Shown here: piece by piece, positions 46,813 to 57,839 of the stretch | Layout: the number at the start of each line of letters is the position of its first letter | Numbering within the stretch: position 1 is the stretch's first letter | Assembly (NCBI GenBank): GCA_964019335.1 | Contig: OZ025648.1 | Coordinates: 62,001-126,000 of the forward strand | DNA: 64,000 nucleotides | Reading direction: 5' to 3' | Source: Diplonema japonicum | Taxonomy: Eukaryota > Euglenozoa > Diplonemea > Diplonemida > Diplonemidae | Notes under the pieces: generated by a model | Told to the model about the DNA's origin: nothing | Seen by the model: the letters and a program-made list of their open reading frames with translations, nothing else | Databases searched by the model: none | Made by a program: the position numbers and the translations under genes

Positions 46813-49800
46813 CTATTTCTTCTCTCTGGCAAGGATGGCAGCATTGATGAGCTCCTTGGTGTTAATAGAGCCGAGGCCGGAAGCAGGATCCCAACCCTTG
46901 GTCGCCGTAAAACCGTTTTTCCCACAGCAACTGGAAGAACACTTGTTGTTGCCCTCAGTGACATCGTGAAAGACGTCAGGGTTGGTACCGGCAAGCTTGT
47001 AGAGAAGGGGGTTGGCAAACCCCAATTTAGGGGATGAAGATGTTGTGCCATTGGTTTTTGAGTGAAACTTTTTGACAAGCTGGTCGTTCACGACGCTGAA
47101 GATGCCTGCCACAACAGGGGTGGAAGCTGAAGTCCCGTCTGTAGGCATCCACATGGCCATCCACACTGCGTAGTTGTGAGCGACTGCGCTCACATCAGGG
47201 TATCCCCTCCCTGCCGCGTTGTACTTGTCTGCTGGCGGGAGTGTTGCAGCCTCATTCTTGAGGTACGCACTCACAACTGCCTCCTGGTACGCGGGCCTTG
47301 AGCTGTACACGCTGAACCCACCCCCTGATGTGATGCTTGCATCTGGGTATGTTGCTACCACCTCGTCACTCCCCGTTATGCACCCACCATTCTGCAGGCA
47401 CAACTCAGAAATTTGTGGTGCATGCAGTCTTTCCTTCGCATCCATCCCGCATTCGAACTTCACGTACGTCCCCGCCGTGTCCACAAGGCACTTCCCGCAT
47501 GGGATGTCCTCCTTCTGTGCGAACCCTTCACACTTCCTAGACCCTGCATAGATGGTCTCCACAACCGACGCCCCCAGCCTGCACCCTACCTCTGCCGAGT
47601 TCTTCCCGTCGTCCGACACCAAGCACTTCCCAATCGGCAGCTCCGTGGTCTTGCAGTCCTTCTTGCATTTCGAATCCTTGCAGATCATTTGCGACACTGT
47701 CTTCGCTTCAACGGGGACGAATGCGGGGAGACCCTTGAGATCCTCTTTCTTATCTAAACCACAACTGAAGTACACGTAGGTGCCAGAAGTGTCAACCAGG
47801 CACTTGTTGCATTCGATGGTCTCTTTCTGTGCAAACCCTTCACACTTCTTGGACCCTGCATAGATGGTCTCCACGATTGACATCCCCAGTTTGCACCCAA
47901 CAGTGGCTGAGTTCTTGCCGTCATCCGAAACTAGGCACTCTCCAACAGGCAGTTCTGTAGTCTTGCAGTTCTTGGTGCACTTCGAGTCGTGGCATATCTT
48001 CTGCGTCACGGACTTGCCGGTGACGCCCTCCTTTCGGTACGTCTGAACGGGTACAGGTGCGGGGAGTCCCTTGAGATCCTCTTTCTTATCTAAACCACAA
48101 CTGAAGTACACGTAGGTGCCAGAAGTGTCAACCAGGCACTTGTTGCATTCGATGGTCTCTTTCTGTGCGAACCCTTCACACTTCTTGGACCCTGCATAGA
48201 TGGTCTCCACGATTGACATCCCCAGTTTGCACCCAACAGTGGCTGAGTTCTTGCCGTCATCCGAAACTAGGCACTCTCCAACAGGCAGTTCTGTAGTCTT
48301 GCAGTTCTTGGTGCACTTCGAGTCGTGGCATATCTTCTGCGTCACGGACTTGCCGGTGACACTCTTCTTGTGGGCAACCTTCTTTCGGTACGTCTGAACG
48401 GGTGCGGGGAGTCCCTTGGGGTCCTCATCTAAACCACAGCTGAAGTACACGTAGGTGCCAGAAGTGTCCACCAGGCACTTGTTGCATTCGATGGTCTCTT
48501 TCTGTGCAAACCCTTCACACTTCTTGGACCCTGCATAGATGGTCTCAACGATTGACATCCCCAGTTTGCACCCAACAGTGGCTGAGTTCTTGCCGTCATC
48601 TGAAACTAGGCACTCTCCAACAGGCAGTTCTGTAGTCTTGCAGTTCTTGGTGCACTTCGAGTCGTGGCATATCTTCTGCGTCACGGACTTGGTCTTATAA
48701 ATCCTAGCTGGCTGAGTAAAAGTACTAACTGGCCCGTCTATAGCTTTCTTGATCATAGTTCCCCCTACAGTGGTCACGTACGGCGATGCAGCAGGGAACA
48801 TGGAGTCGAGGGGCAGTTTCGGAGAGCACTTTGCACCGTCTATGTTGCCTGGTGCACCGTCATCGCCCGAAGACACCACCAGGGTAACCCCTGATGTGCC
48901 AATTTTCATGAATTCAGTGTTCGTACGCTCTACGTACTGCTGTGAGTCGACGCCAAGCTCCTTGCACGTGGGGTTCGGCTTTCCGGTGGGTTGCAAACAT
49001 TGAGACACTTCGCTCCAAGAGTAGCTGATGCTAACCACTGTGATGCCTGTGCCCTTGTTGAAGAAGTCACTCCCAAACTCGTACATCCAGCGCTGCTCCG
49101 TCCAGTACACGGTGTGTGCACCCCTGCCCACGGCAAGGAGGTACTCGATGTCGAGGCTCGACTCTAGCTCCCCCTCATCTGAGTTGAACGGTCCTATGAT
49201 AGTCGGTGCCACTGCACCTGGGATCCCTGCAAGCTGGAAAAAGCTTTTGTAGCCTTTCCCGCCTGTGAGGTAGTACGGCATGTAGGCACCAGCATCCAGG
49301 AACTCAACCACGCCTTGCGAGCCGCTCAAGGGGTAGACACTCTCGTCGATGTTGTATAAACGGTAAAGTGACGAGGGCCCCACGGTACCACCGTCGATGG
49401 CGCGCAGAGGCTTGCGGGAGGGCTTTACTCCCCGGGTGGGGAAGAAGGCTAGCCCAGTAATTAGGTCGATTCCCTTGGGGAGTTTCTTAACAGTCCCCTG
49501 TGCCGCGACTGTGGTGGAGTTGGAGCCGCTGTGCTTGAAGGTCCTGAAGACGAGAGAAGGGAACAACTTCTTCAACTTTACTACAGTAGTTTGCAGCTTG
49601 ATGCTGTCTACGTTGTTGCGGTCCCATTCACTGCTTGCCACACTTGCCTTCTCAAGCCACCTCGTCACACTCCTCACCATTTCCTCAGACGGTGCAAGCT
49701 TGTTGTTGATGTCCTTCACACTCAAGTGCTTCCCGTAGTCCTCGTGGTCAGGATCGCTCACTGCTTCGAAGCGCTCCTTTAGCCACGCAAGGTTCCTCTG

Positions 49801-49923
49801 CTTCAAAGCGATCCTGAGCTGCATGGTGTCCCTCTTGGACGCAGGCCCCACGTCAACCCAGTTATGAGGAGCGCCATTGAGGCTGAAAAGCCCCAATGCG
49901 AGGCCTGAGAATAGAAGCAACAT
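46813..49923 (-). CDS. TPP1: Sedolisin-family protease (TPP1-like, S53) with internal Cys-rich repeat array
   Basis: 1,036 residues, no intron; the start (49923) is ten bases after a TGCAG acceptor (49934). A signal peptide (MLLLFSGLALGLFSLNG) is followed by a pro-domain (about 25-175). Catalytic residues are recognisable: E254 and D258 in ELESSLDIEY, D354 in SSGDDGAPG and the nucleophile in DGTSASTPV near residue 930. Related enzymes are acid lysosomal or secreted proteases that remove N-terminal tripeptides. The oddity is an insert of about 420 residues (about 413-835) between VTTVGGT and SGGGFSVYSSRPAYQ, segments that are close together in normal TPP1. It holds four copies of a nine-Cys unit (KICHDSKCTKNC ... 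ECNKCLVDTSGTYVYFSCG). Three are almost identical and the fourth has diverged. The insert could be an adhesion or substrate-binding surface. Confidence 0.92.
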   Translation of the reverse strand: MLLLFSGLALGLFSLNGAPHNWVDVGPASKRDTMQLRIALKQRNLAWLKERFEAVSDPDHEDYGKHLSVKDINNKLAPSEEMVRSVTRWLEKASVASSEWDRNNVDSIKLQTTVVKLKKLFPSLVFRTFKHSGSNSTTVAAQGTVKKLPKGIDLITGLAFFPTRGVKPSRKPLRAIDGGTVGPSSLYRLYNIDESVYPLSGSQGVVEFLDAGAYMPYYLTGGKGYKSFFQLAGIPGAVAPTIIGPFNSDEGELESSLDIEYLLAVGRGAHTVYWTEQRWMYEFGSDFFNKGTGITVVSISYSWSEVSQCLQPTGKPNPTCKELGVDSQQYVERTNTEFMKIGTSGVTLVVSSGDDGAPGNIDGAKCSPKLPLDSMFPAASPYVTTVGGTMIKKAIDGPVSTFTQPARIYKTKSVTQKICHDSKCTKNCKTTELPVGECLVSDDGKNSATVGCKLGMSIVETIYAGSKKCEGFAQKETIECNKCLVDTSGTYVYFSCGLDEDPKGLPAPVQTYRKKVAHKKSVTGKSVTQKICHDSKCTKNCKTTELPVGECLVSDDGKNSATVGCKLGMSIVETIYAGSKKCEGFAQKETIECNKCLVDTSGTYVYFSCGLDKKEDLKGLPAPVPVQTYRKEGVTGKSVTQKICHDSKCTKNCKTTELPVGECLVSDDGKNSATVGCKLGMSIVETIYAGSKKCEGFAQKETIECNKCLVDTSGTYVYFSCGLDKKEDLKGLPAFVPVEAKTVSQMICKDSKCKKDCKTTELPIGKCLVSDDGKNSAEVGCRLGASVVETIYAGSRKCEGFAQKEDIPCGKCLVDTAGTYVKFECGMDAKERLHAPQISELCLQNGGCITGSDEVVATYPDASITSGGGFSVYSSRPAYQEAVVSAYLKNEAATLPPADKYNAAGRGYPDVSAVAHNYAVWMAMWMPTDGTSASTPVVAGIFSVVNDQLVKKFHSKTNGTTSSSPKLGFANPLLYKLAGTNPDVFHDVTEGNNKCSSSCCGKNGFTATKGWDPASGLGSINTKELINAAILAREKK
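47460..48700 (-). repeat. Four tandem Cys-rich coding repeats inside the sedolisin gene
   Basis: Period about 336 bases for the three near-identical copies (for example equivalent positions 47864, 48200 and about 48540); the leftmost copy, coding the last repeat, has diverged. Linkers between copies differ in length (one adds KKVAHKK, another PVPVQTYRKEGV), so expansion was recent and imprecise at the edges. Confidence 0.88.
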
Positions 49924-49983
49924 AGTACAGTACCTGCATAAGAAGTATGGGAGAGTTAAGACAAGCTGAATACTATGATTGTG

Positions 49984-50877
49984 TTAGTAAAGACCCAAGC
50001 GGGTGGAAGTGAGGGGGGCTGCCTTGTTGGTTCGCTTCTGGTCGAGCATCTCCGCACGGCGTATGTTCCATTTGTTTTTGGTTTTCACGAGCTTGTTAGC
50101 ACGGTTCGTTGAGATGTTCATAGGGCTCAGCTCGTGGGGGGCAGGGCGGAACTCCTCTGGCATGTTGGGGTTGTGGCGCATCGACTCACTCTTGGCGATT
50201 GTGGCTTCCGCCACACGAACCCTCGTGTTCTCGATGTTTGCAGGCCGCTCTATGAAGGATCGGTTGTCCGCCACCTGTTGCGTGGGGAATGACACACGCC
50301 TTTCTGAACTATCTGCGTCCAGCATCTCCATCCATCGCGAAGCGTCTAACTCGTCTGTCCCGAGTAGAGCCTGCTTTATGGTGTTGGGGACCTTCTGGCC
50401 TGGGAGATATCGCATTTGAACTATTTCATCATCACCCTTCATCGGGGCATAGACGGCTTCTTTTCTAGATGAGCGTGTGCCAAATTTCGACCAGTTGACG
50501 TCCCCTGGTGTCCACCGTTCGTTCCTCTCTGTGTACCCCTCCAGCTTCCGCATCTTTCGCTCTGCTTCAGACATTTTCTTATACCTCTGATGCCGCATTT
50601 CCCTGCTATGCGGCGACACAAGCTCCCTGAAGGTCTGTCCCTTCCCTTTCTGCTGCACTTGGTATTGCGGCATGTTGTTCTCTCGCTCAGCATGCTTGTG
50701 CCTTGCAATCAACCCTGTGTTCCGGTCGGCTTCCTCTGAATTGAACTCCGGATTCAAACCCGCTCCTTTATTGTATTTCATCATCGCCGAAGGGTTGTAC
50801 TTCCGATGGAACAGCTTCTTTCCATACCCGTGGCCGAACCTCTTCTGGCAGCTCAGCACGTTCGCCACTATGTTCAT
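49984..50877 (-). CDS. 297-residue basic protein, unknown function
   Basis: No intron. The start at 50877 follows a CCACCAG acceptor (50891) by 13 bases; an upstream in-frame ATG would be removed by trans-splicing. The N terminus (MNIVANVLSCQKRFGHGYGKKLFHRKYNP) is basic and lacks acids for over 20 residues, which could be a mitochondrial targeting sequence. The rest is charged, rich in Met, Arg and Asn, with no membrane segment and no motif I can name. The overall look (basic, poorly structured, KMSEAERKMRKLEGYTERNE) would suit an RNA-bound or mitoribosome-associated protein, but this is a guess. Confidence 0.75.
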   Translation of the reverse strand: MNIVANVLSCQKRFGHGYGKKLFHRKYNPSAMMKYNKGAGLNPEFNSEEADRNTGLIARHKHAERENNMPQYQVQQKGKGQTFRELVSPHSREMRHQRYKKMSEAERKMRKLEGYTERNERWTPGDVNWSKFGTRSSRKEAVYAPMKGDDEIVQMRYLPGQKVPNTIKQALLGTDELDASRWMEMLDADSSERRVSFPTQQVADNRSFIERPANIENTRVRVAEATIAKSESMRHNPNMPEEFRPAPHELSPMNISTNRANKLVKTKNKWNIRRAEMLDQKRTNKAAPLTSTRLGLY

Positions 50878-51138
50878 GGTGATAGGGTGCCTGGTGGATA
50901 AGAGGTGGGGGTAAAGGGTAGAATAAAATAATAAAAAAACTGGGTACAAAAAAAAAAGGGGTATGCATTACAATAGGTGGTACAAAATAAACATTTAATT
51001 CTTAAAAAACAAAGGCGTCCACACAAACTGCTTCTTTATTCTTCCCGGTGGATGCAAATTATTATCGCTAGCTCACTAGCTTAATTGCGATGGAGACAGA
51101 CTTTACATATCCCACAACAGTGCTGACTTATTTTCTCT

Positions 51139-52203
51139 TCAAACACTCGGCGCGTGCCGCTCCCTGTTGTCAATGGTGAACATAAGCTGCTGCAGTGTGT
51201 TCGTGAGGGACCGCATCTGGAGCTTGTTCTGCTGCTTGAGGTTGGCCAAGAGAGGGTCCTTGCCAGAGCGCTTTTTGGGCGGCTTGACACCTACCTCCAT
51301 GACGGGGATGGGAAGGACCTGGTGGGTGGCAGCTGCTTCGTCTAACCGCTGCTCTGCCTCGTTTACCAAGACTGCAACCTGCGCCTTCAGGTCTTGGTTA
51401 TCCCTCCGCAGGGTCCTGATGAGCAGCTCCCTCTCCCCTGCTGTGTCACGCTCATCCTCCAGCGACTTCAAGGCCTGTGTCCGCTCTCGTTTTAGGAACC
51501 TTCCTTCCTGCTCGGAGTTCAGTGCAACCTTCTCTTGGCTTTTCATGTCGAATTCTACTTGTTTCAGGGCTTTCTGCAGATCGGCTACTTCTTCGGTTAA
51601 TTCCACGATTCTCTCGTCCTTTCTGCCGTGCTTGTTGGACGTCCTTGCCAAGATGTTCTTAAGCCGTGTGCACTCTGCTGTCACGATCTCGTTGCAGCGC
51701 AACTGTGCCTCCGCCTGTCTCTTGTGCAGGTCACGTTCAGTTACTTTCTTCTCGAGGTCCTCCTCTGCAGTGCACCGGGACGCTTGTGCCTCGGTAAGCT
51801 GCTGCTTCAATGAAGCCACTGCCTCGCTTTGTTGTCTAAGCTGCGTGAGGAGGTCCGACCTCTCCATTTGGTAGTCGGATAAGGTTCCGAGTTTTTCGTG
51901 AGCTGCAATACACTTGTCCTTCAGAGCTACCTGTTGGTGCTGCTGGTATGTCTTCTCTTTGCATAGCTCGGTGTTCTGCTCCTGAAGCACCTCCACGAGG
52001 TTTTCCAATCTCTGTACCTCCTGCCTCAGGTGTAAGTTCTGCTCCTCTACTGTGTTCAGTGCATTCGAAGTTGCAGCGTGCACTTCGCACACAGCTTGAA
52101 GCTGCTCAGTCATACGCTTGTGCTCTTCAAGTTCTACCTTTCCCTTTTCCTCCACAATGACCCTTGTGGGGTACTTGCTCCAGCCGTTGTTGGGGTCTGC
52201 CAT
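51139..52203 (-). CDS. 354-residue long coiled-coil protein
   Basis: No intron. The start at 52203 is about 40 bases after a CCACAG acceptor (52244). Residues about 25-285 form nearly continuous heptads (for example VEEQNLHLRQEVQRLENLVEV and QSEAVASLKQQLTEAQ). The C-terminal 60 residues are Pro-Lys-rich, then helical again (NLKQQNKLQMRSLTNTLQQLM). Proteins of this build are often axonemal or centriolar scaffolds. No specific family was recognised. Confidence 0.8.
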   Translation of the reverse strand: MADPNNGWSKYPTRVIVEEKGKVELEEHKRMTEQLQAVCEVHAATSNALNTVEEQNLHLRQEVQRLENLVEVLQEQNTELCKEKTYQQHQQVALKDKCIAAHEKLGTLSDYQMERSDLLTQLRQQSEAVASLKQQLTEAQASRCTAEEDLEKKVTERDLHKRQAEAQLRCNEIVTAECTRLKNILARTSNKHGRKDERIVELTEEVADLQKALKQVEFDMKSQEKVALNSEQEGRFLKRERTQALKSLEDERDTAGERELLIRTLRRDNQDLKAQVAVLVNEAEQRLDEAAATHQVLPIPVMEVGVKPPKKRSGKDPLLANLKQQNKLQMRSLTNTLQQLMFTIDNRERHAPSV

Positions 52204-52487
52204 TTGTTTCAACAAGGTTTCTTTCCGGCAGGGAAACCGAAAACTGTGGAATTGACTTTGTCTTTGCGGGAGAAATAAAATAACAAGAGGGACAAAAAAA
52301 AAAAAAAAAAACTAAAGTAAAATTGGCAGCGAGCATTTGACAGTAAACAAAGCGAGCCGGAAAAAAAGATGAAACAGGAGGACAAGAAAAGTGGGTAGTG
52401 ACGAGAGGACATCGTCATGCAACAAGCTAAGGGGCGTAGTGAGAGTAGAGGAGGGTGGGGCTCTTTAACAAGCTTAATAAAGAAACA

Positions 52488-52518
<31 letters not shown>

Positions 52519-53370
52519 GTTTCTTCCTCCCTAATTATCTCACGGATTAAAAAAAAAAAAAACACATTAAAGTGGCTATTGTCCCCCTCCCTCCTACTCT
52601 GCCCATTCTGGAAAGAAAAAGAAATTACGCACAACACCCATGGGATCCTTCTTTATTTATTTTCTTCGTTTTTTTTTTTTCTTCTTCTTTTTTTCTGTGC
52701 TAACAACAGGGGGAGGAACGAGACAAAGAAAATACAAAAAAGATAAAAAGAAATGAAGAAGAAAAGGATACACAGAGCACAAGGGAGGAGGGAAGGGAAA
52801 AGAAAAACTAATTTTTAAACCTTCTAAACTTTGAAAACTGAACAGAAAAAAAAGGGGGGGCATTTCTTTTAAGGGGTTCCTCATTTCTTAATCTCTTCTT
52901 TTTACCTTTTCTTTTTTCTTTTTTTTTTCCGTTAGAATCAAAAGGGGGCGGGATCTTGTTGATGATGATGCAAGAAAATCTCAAAGTGACTTCTTGTTCA
53001 CTTTCCCTGCATCTCTCCCCCCCCCCCCCCTTCTTTTCCCTCCAAGAACGAAGCGCCCAAAAAAGAAAGGGGGGGGGGTAAAGCAACATAGTAAAGACAT
53101 AAAAGAATAAGGAGAGATATCCCCAGAGAGACACGGGATCTCAAATATAGTTTTCAACAAAAAAAACCCTCCCCCTCCCCCCTCAGAAATAAAGAACAAA
53201 TATATAATATAAAACGCATTTAATTGATTGACCAGGTTAGGGAACAGCCAAATTGGGGGGTGGCCTTCACCTTTTTCCTTTTTTTTTTTAAAGTGGGGGT
53301 GTGAACGATGGGTCGTTAGTGGTCTTTTTATTCAAAAGATCCTCTTTTTGCTTTTTTTTTTTAGACACAG
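52204..53370. other. Intergenic spacer, homopolymer-rich, no gene seen
   Basis: 1.2 kb of T, A and G runs, including a 14-base C run near 53017-53030. Frames here code only low-complexity sequence. It holds the acceptor at 52244 and the 3' flank of the caspase-like gene. Confidence 0.6.
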
Positions 53371-56300
53371 CTACAGAGGCGACATGGCAGAGCCGTGCTT
53401 CCAAGAAAACTTCATGAACGCATAATAGCATTCCCGTTCGACCTTCTCACGAGAGGTGGCGAAGGTAGTCCAAAATTTAGCTTGTTTTAGAAACCATCGC
53501 CTGTCGGCATGATAAGTGTGTGTGATCAGCAAGCGGGACGACATCTCACTAAGGTAGTGGCTGAAGACGTCCTCTTCCTCTGTAATCTGAGACCGGATGA
53601 CGGTAGCAGAGCGACACATTGACCGTGCCATGGATTGGTAGATGAGCTCCCGCTCCTCCCATTCCCACACCTCTTTGTCGTGTCTGATTCGCTTCTCTCT
53701 TTTGCTGACCTCGTTCCTGAGTTCTTGCTTTAGTTCGGTCTTCTTGCAGCATAGCCAGTTGTATCTGGTGTCTTCCGTGGTCTGCCTCTCACTTTTCTCG
53801 TTGTCACGAATTACCCACCGTGCCACCCACACCCTCCTCACGCAGAAGCCTCTTCGTATTGCTTGTATCTTCGTCGCTGCCCTGTCCAGCTTCACTTCTG
53901 CGCCTGAGTACGGCATTCTCCGTAAGGAGAAGGGCATCAGCATGTGCCCCAAATCCCCTGCCCTCATGTATTTATCGATCTTGTTGTAATGCCATTCGCT
54001 GCCGTGTAGAGTCACTGCGCAGTGGTCCCAAGCGTCGACCATGGTCTGCCCGCCAAGGGGGCGGGTGCTGATTTGCTTTTCTTCCCTCACGCTCTTCCTC
54101 CTTTTGATGTGAGGGTTCAAGGCAGGCATGGATGGCGAGTCAAACGCCAACGACGACACCACCGCGTCCTGCTCCAACGCCCGCCCCGCCGGGGTGAGCG
54201 ATGCGATCTTCTCTGGCGGCAGCTGTGCAGTGGCATGGTGTGTTGTTATGTTGCATACTATTGAAGAACGCCGCCTGGGCCTATCGAAGATGCTGGTCCG
54301 TCTGTTTTCCTCCCCGAAAAACAGAAGCGGTGAGGGTGTGAAATTGTCAGGGTCCGCCACGAAGTTCACACTCCCCACCCGTTTGCGCACCGGTTGGAGC
54401 ACAGGTGACGGGGGTTCGGGGGTGTGGATCAGGAGTTGCTCGAAATTCTGCGAAACAAGAGTTTTAAAAAAAAGAACGTGCGACACACCTTGTTCTCAGA
54501 CAGCCTCTTCGAGTGCACCTGAAGCATGGCACAGCCACCTTTAAGAAAGAAGGACGCGTCGACACTCTGGTCGCATGCCTCCCGCAGTTCATCGATGATG
54601 GGGCCCAGCGAGAGTTGTTGTTCTCTCTTGTTCAGCATGACCTGCTCAGGGCTGCTCTTCATGCTGATGATGGTTGTGTTGTACATGTACACCTGCCGAA
54701 CGAGGAGGCTGATTGATATTCTGGACGTTCTGCGAGCGCGTAGGTTCATTGGCGATGCGACAGAGGCCTTCCTGCTGATGAGCTTTGTAATGGTGCTGGC
54801 CACAGTCTGCCCGAAGGCAGCGTCGGTGGCGTCGTACTTCAATCGCGGCACGAAGCACCCGATCACGATCTTGTTCGGCCTGCTCTTCGACGACTCGTTG
54901 AGGTCTTTGATCTCCTTTTTGTCGTATGCCACTTCATGTCGCTCGATGAGCACCACATCACCGCCGTTCAGGCTGCTGGCACTCGTAGTGATGTGCTCGT
55001 AACCACGCTTCTTGAGCTTCCTGTCCAGGTACACGTTGAAGGTGTTTGTCGTGACACGGAACTCCCTTGTGGCGTGCCCCAAGAGCGCTTTCCGGAAGTA
55101 GTAAGACGCAAGGAAATTGTATCGTGCAGGACAGTGACACGTGAAGGACCCTCCGATGCTGCTCCTGCCGCCGACATAGATGTAACCATGCACAGGGCCT
55201 GAGGTGTCGAGATGCTGTGGTGCCCTACGCAGCTTGCCGTAACAGGACACCGTGTCGCACATGATGACGGGAAGCGGGATCTCCTCCCCTTCGTGCTCCA
55301 TGAATTCCATCAGTTGCGACATGCGTATGAACCCAGGCCTCTCTGCGTCCTGCCGGCCAACGTCGAACTCCTTCGTTAACAAGTGCAGCTCCGGCTTGTT
55401 TATTCCCGACGGCCCCCTGTACATGGAGTCCACAAGAGATGTGCTGATATGCCCCAACCCAATAAACACCAGCAAGCAGATATCTTGCTTGTTCTTACAG
55501 TTCTCTCGTGCCTCGCGTACCGCTGCTAGTATGTTGGGCTTCGTGGGGCGCTGTGAATCAGGCCCATCGTGCAGCTCCGTGACTGTGTACCCTGCGCTCT
55601 TCAGGATCATGGCCAGCAGCATTGCATCACCAGCTGCCTGGTGGCAGGGCAGCAGCCGTGCGTCATCGTACATACTGATGCCCACCACCACAGCATGCAG
55701 CACGCCCCGTCTAGCCCTGAGCCCCTCGTTGCCGGGCCTCGACAACGGTGCGTGGAAGGGCGCACTTGGAGCCAGGTTAGCGTCGGACCTCCGCAGCTTG
55801 GGGACATTTGTCACGGGAGCCGCCCTGAACGCCTGCAGAGTTGATGTCAAGACACGCAGCTTCCCAAGCTTCTTCTTGAAGAGGCTGGTTCTAAACCTCT
55901 TTATCCTACTAGACATCAAGGGGTCGTCGGCAGGCGTGCCGACCGACTTCAAGCTGAGCTGCGAGTTGCTCAGAGTATGGCTCAGCGTCAGTGAGCCGTC
56001 GTTGAGGCTATTCTCTATTCCTGCGGCTGGTGAATTAGGCCCGACGTACTCTTGCAAGTGCTCGGCACCGGGATCATCTGCATTGACAACCATGGGGGAG
56101 AGGCTGGTGTTGTCCACACTACTTCGAGCGAATGCGCTGGCGGGGCTAGAACTACTAGAACTCCTGGGGCTTTTCAAAATCCTGAGAGACGTGGGAGCTG
56201 AGACACGTCTCCGTTCGTGCATGGGGGTCTGTATGGGGGTCTTGCTGCCTGTGCTCACCGGGGTGTCAAGCACAGTACCTGTACCAGAGCGTGACAACGA

Positions 56301-57836
56301 GATGGCATCGCCTGTCACCAGACTCTGCTCCTTCAGATCGTGGCCGATTACGACGACGGAGGGCGTTGCCAGGGAGGACTCTTTCATTGAGCGGGAAACC
56401 GAAGGGCGCGTGGCTACTGACTGACCTTCACAGTTGGTCCCGTCCGCCAACGGCGCAGGCAAGCTCGCCGTCTCTTCTCCTTTTGGGGACACCATGGGCT
56501 CCTTCGGTACATCATCTGCAGTCCTTGCTGACAAGGCGGGCAGCGTGGACGACGGCGAAGCAGGCTGCGAGGTGCCCGTTGTGCTTGTCTCAGACGCTGA
56601 CAGAGATGGTATCAGGAGAGACTTCGCCCCGTGCATCTCTGTAGTCTTGGGTGTGTCCACTGGTGTCCATGCTCCGGGAATAACTGAGGCAACAGACCCT
56701 GCAACTGAGTTTATCTTCGGCTTTGAGAACTTCTTGCTGAACTCTGACTGCGGTGCTACCTTGACAGCATTAGGCACAAGAGGCACCTCACACGGCACGG
56801 CAGGCAGCTCGGCAGAGGACGGCCGCGTCCAGCTCTTCGGCATGGTGCCCGGCATGATTCTTGTGTGGTGGAAGTATTGCTCAGGTTGGAAGTCGATGCC
56901 TACATTGCGACCTTCCTCCTCTTGCTTGCCCTCTGCAAGCATGTTCATCTGCTGCATGGCTTTGATGGTGGGAGCAGAGGCGGGGCGATTAATCTTAAGC
57001 GGGATCACCTCACGTTCTTCAGGTGGCACGACAGACTGGCCGAGGACGACCTCTACGAAGTGCGGCTGCTGTTGGGTGCTTTGCGACATGATGTTTGCAG
57101 GCTTCGGGGAGATAGGGGGCCTTGTATCGGTGGGGCTGGAAGGCAGCGGCGGGGTGGGAGAAGATCCGTCGGCGGGGGAGAACAGAATGTGACCCTCACC
57201 CTTGTGCTTGCGGAGGAGGTACTTGGCAGCCCCCGGTGTGGGTGACGTACACATGTCGCGTGTCTGCGACGCCTGCGCCACAAGGGGCGTGCGCACGATA
57301 GGGGGCTTGCCGGTAGCTGTGGATGCTTGCGCAGCACGGGACTGCAACCGGTTATGAGCTGCCTTCGCTTTCGAGAAAGGATCTTGCACCGCGGGTTTAA
57401 GCTTTGTCGTTGGGAAGAGCTGGGAGACAGCACGCTGCGCGGAAGGGTTGTTCCTACGTGTTGAGATGATGTCCTCTATGGACCGGCCCTCCCCCCGTAC
57501 AGGGTCTACGGCAGGCCAGTCTTCTTCCCGAATGGGGAGGCCAAGCTGTGCCTTGCGGACATCGACTGACGGGAGGCCTGCAAGGAGCTCAGCTTCGTGA
57601 TGGATGCCTGCTGCCTTCCGTGCAGGGCACCCTTCGCTTGCGTCCATGCCTGCAGCCGTGAAGTGCTCGCCAAATGCTTTGGGAACACTTGTATCCCTCC
57701 GGCTGTACGCCTTCGGGTTCGCCATACATACAGGTAGGTCAGGGTAGCACTTGCGCAGCTTTCTTTTTATTGACGTTTTCGTGAGATCTTCCCACCATTC
57801 CTCATCACTGTCTCCTCCGGCATCACGCCCCCCCAT
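53371..57836 (-). CDS. Caspase-like/IQ-motif protein, 1,474 residues
   Basis: Join 54489-57836 and 53371-54447. A 41-nt intron (54448-54488, GTGTGT donor, TTCGCAG acceptor) joins SKRLSENK to NFEQLLIHTPE in phase 0. The start at 57836 is two bases after a CCACAG acceptor (57839). Residues 1-700 are mostly disordered and Ser/Pro/Thr-rich. About 710-900 resemble the p20 part of a caspase/metacaspase: LHAVVVGISMYDDARLLPC, then AAGDAMLLAMILKSAGY, a LLVFIGLGH strand with the expected His, and MCDTVSCYGK where the catalytic Cys would lie. The usual G-H-G and D-x-C-x-S-G contexts are altered, so activity is doubtful. The C-terminal exon carries an IQ motif (AATKIQAIRRGFCVRR, near 1310) for calmodulin-like binding and charged helices. 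It may be a calcium-tethered, possibly inactive paracaspase-like scaffold. Confidence 0.8.
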
Positions 57837-57839
57837 GCC

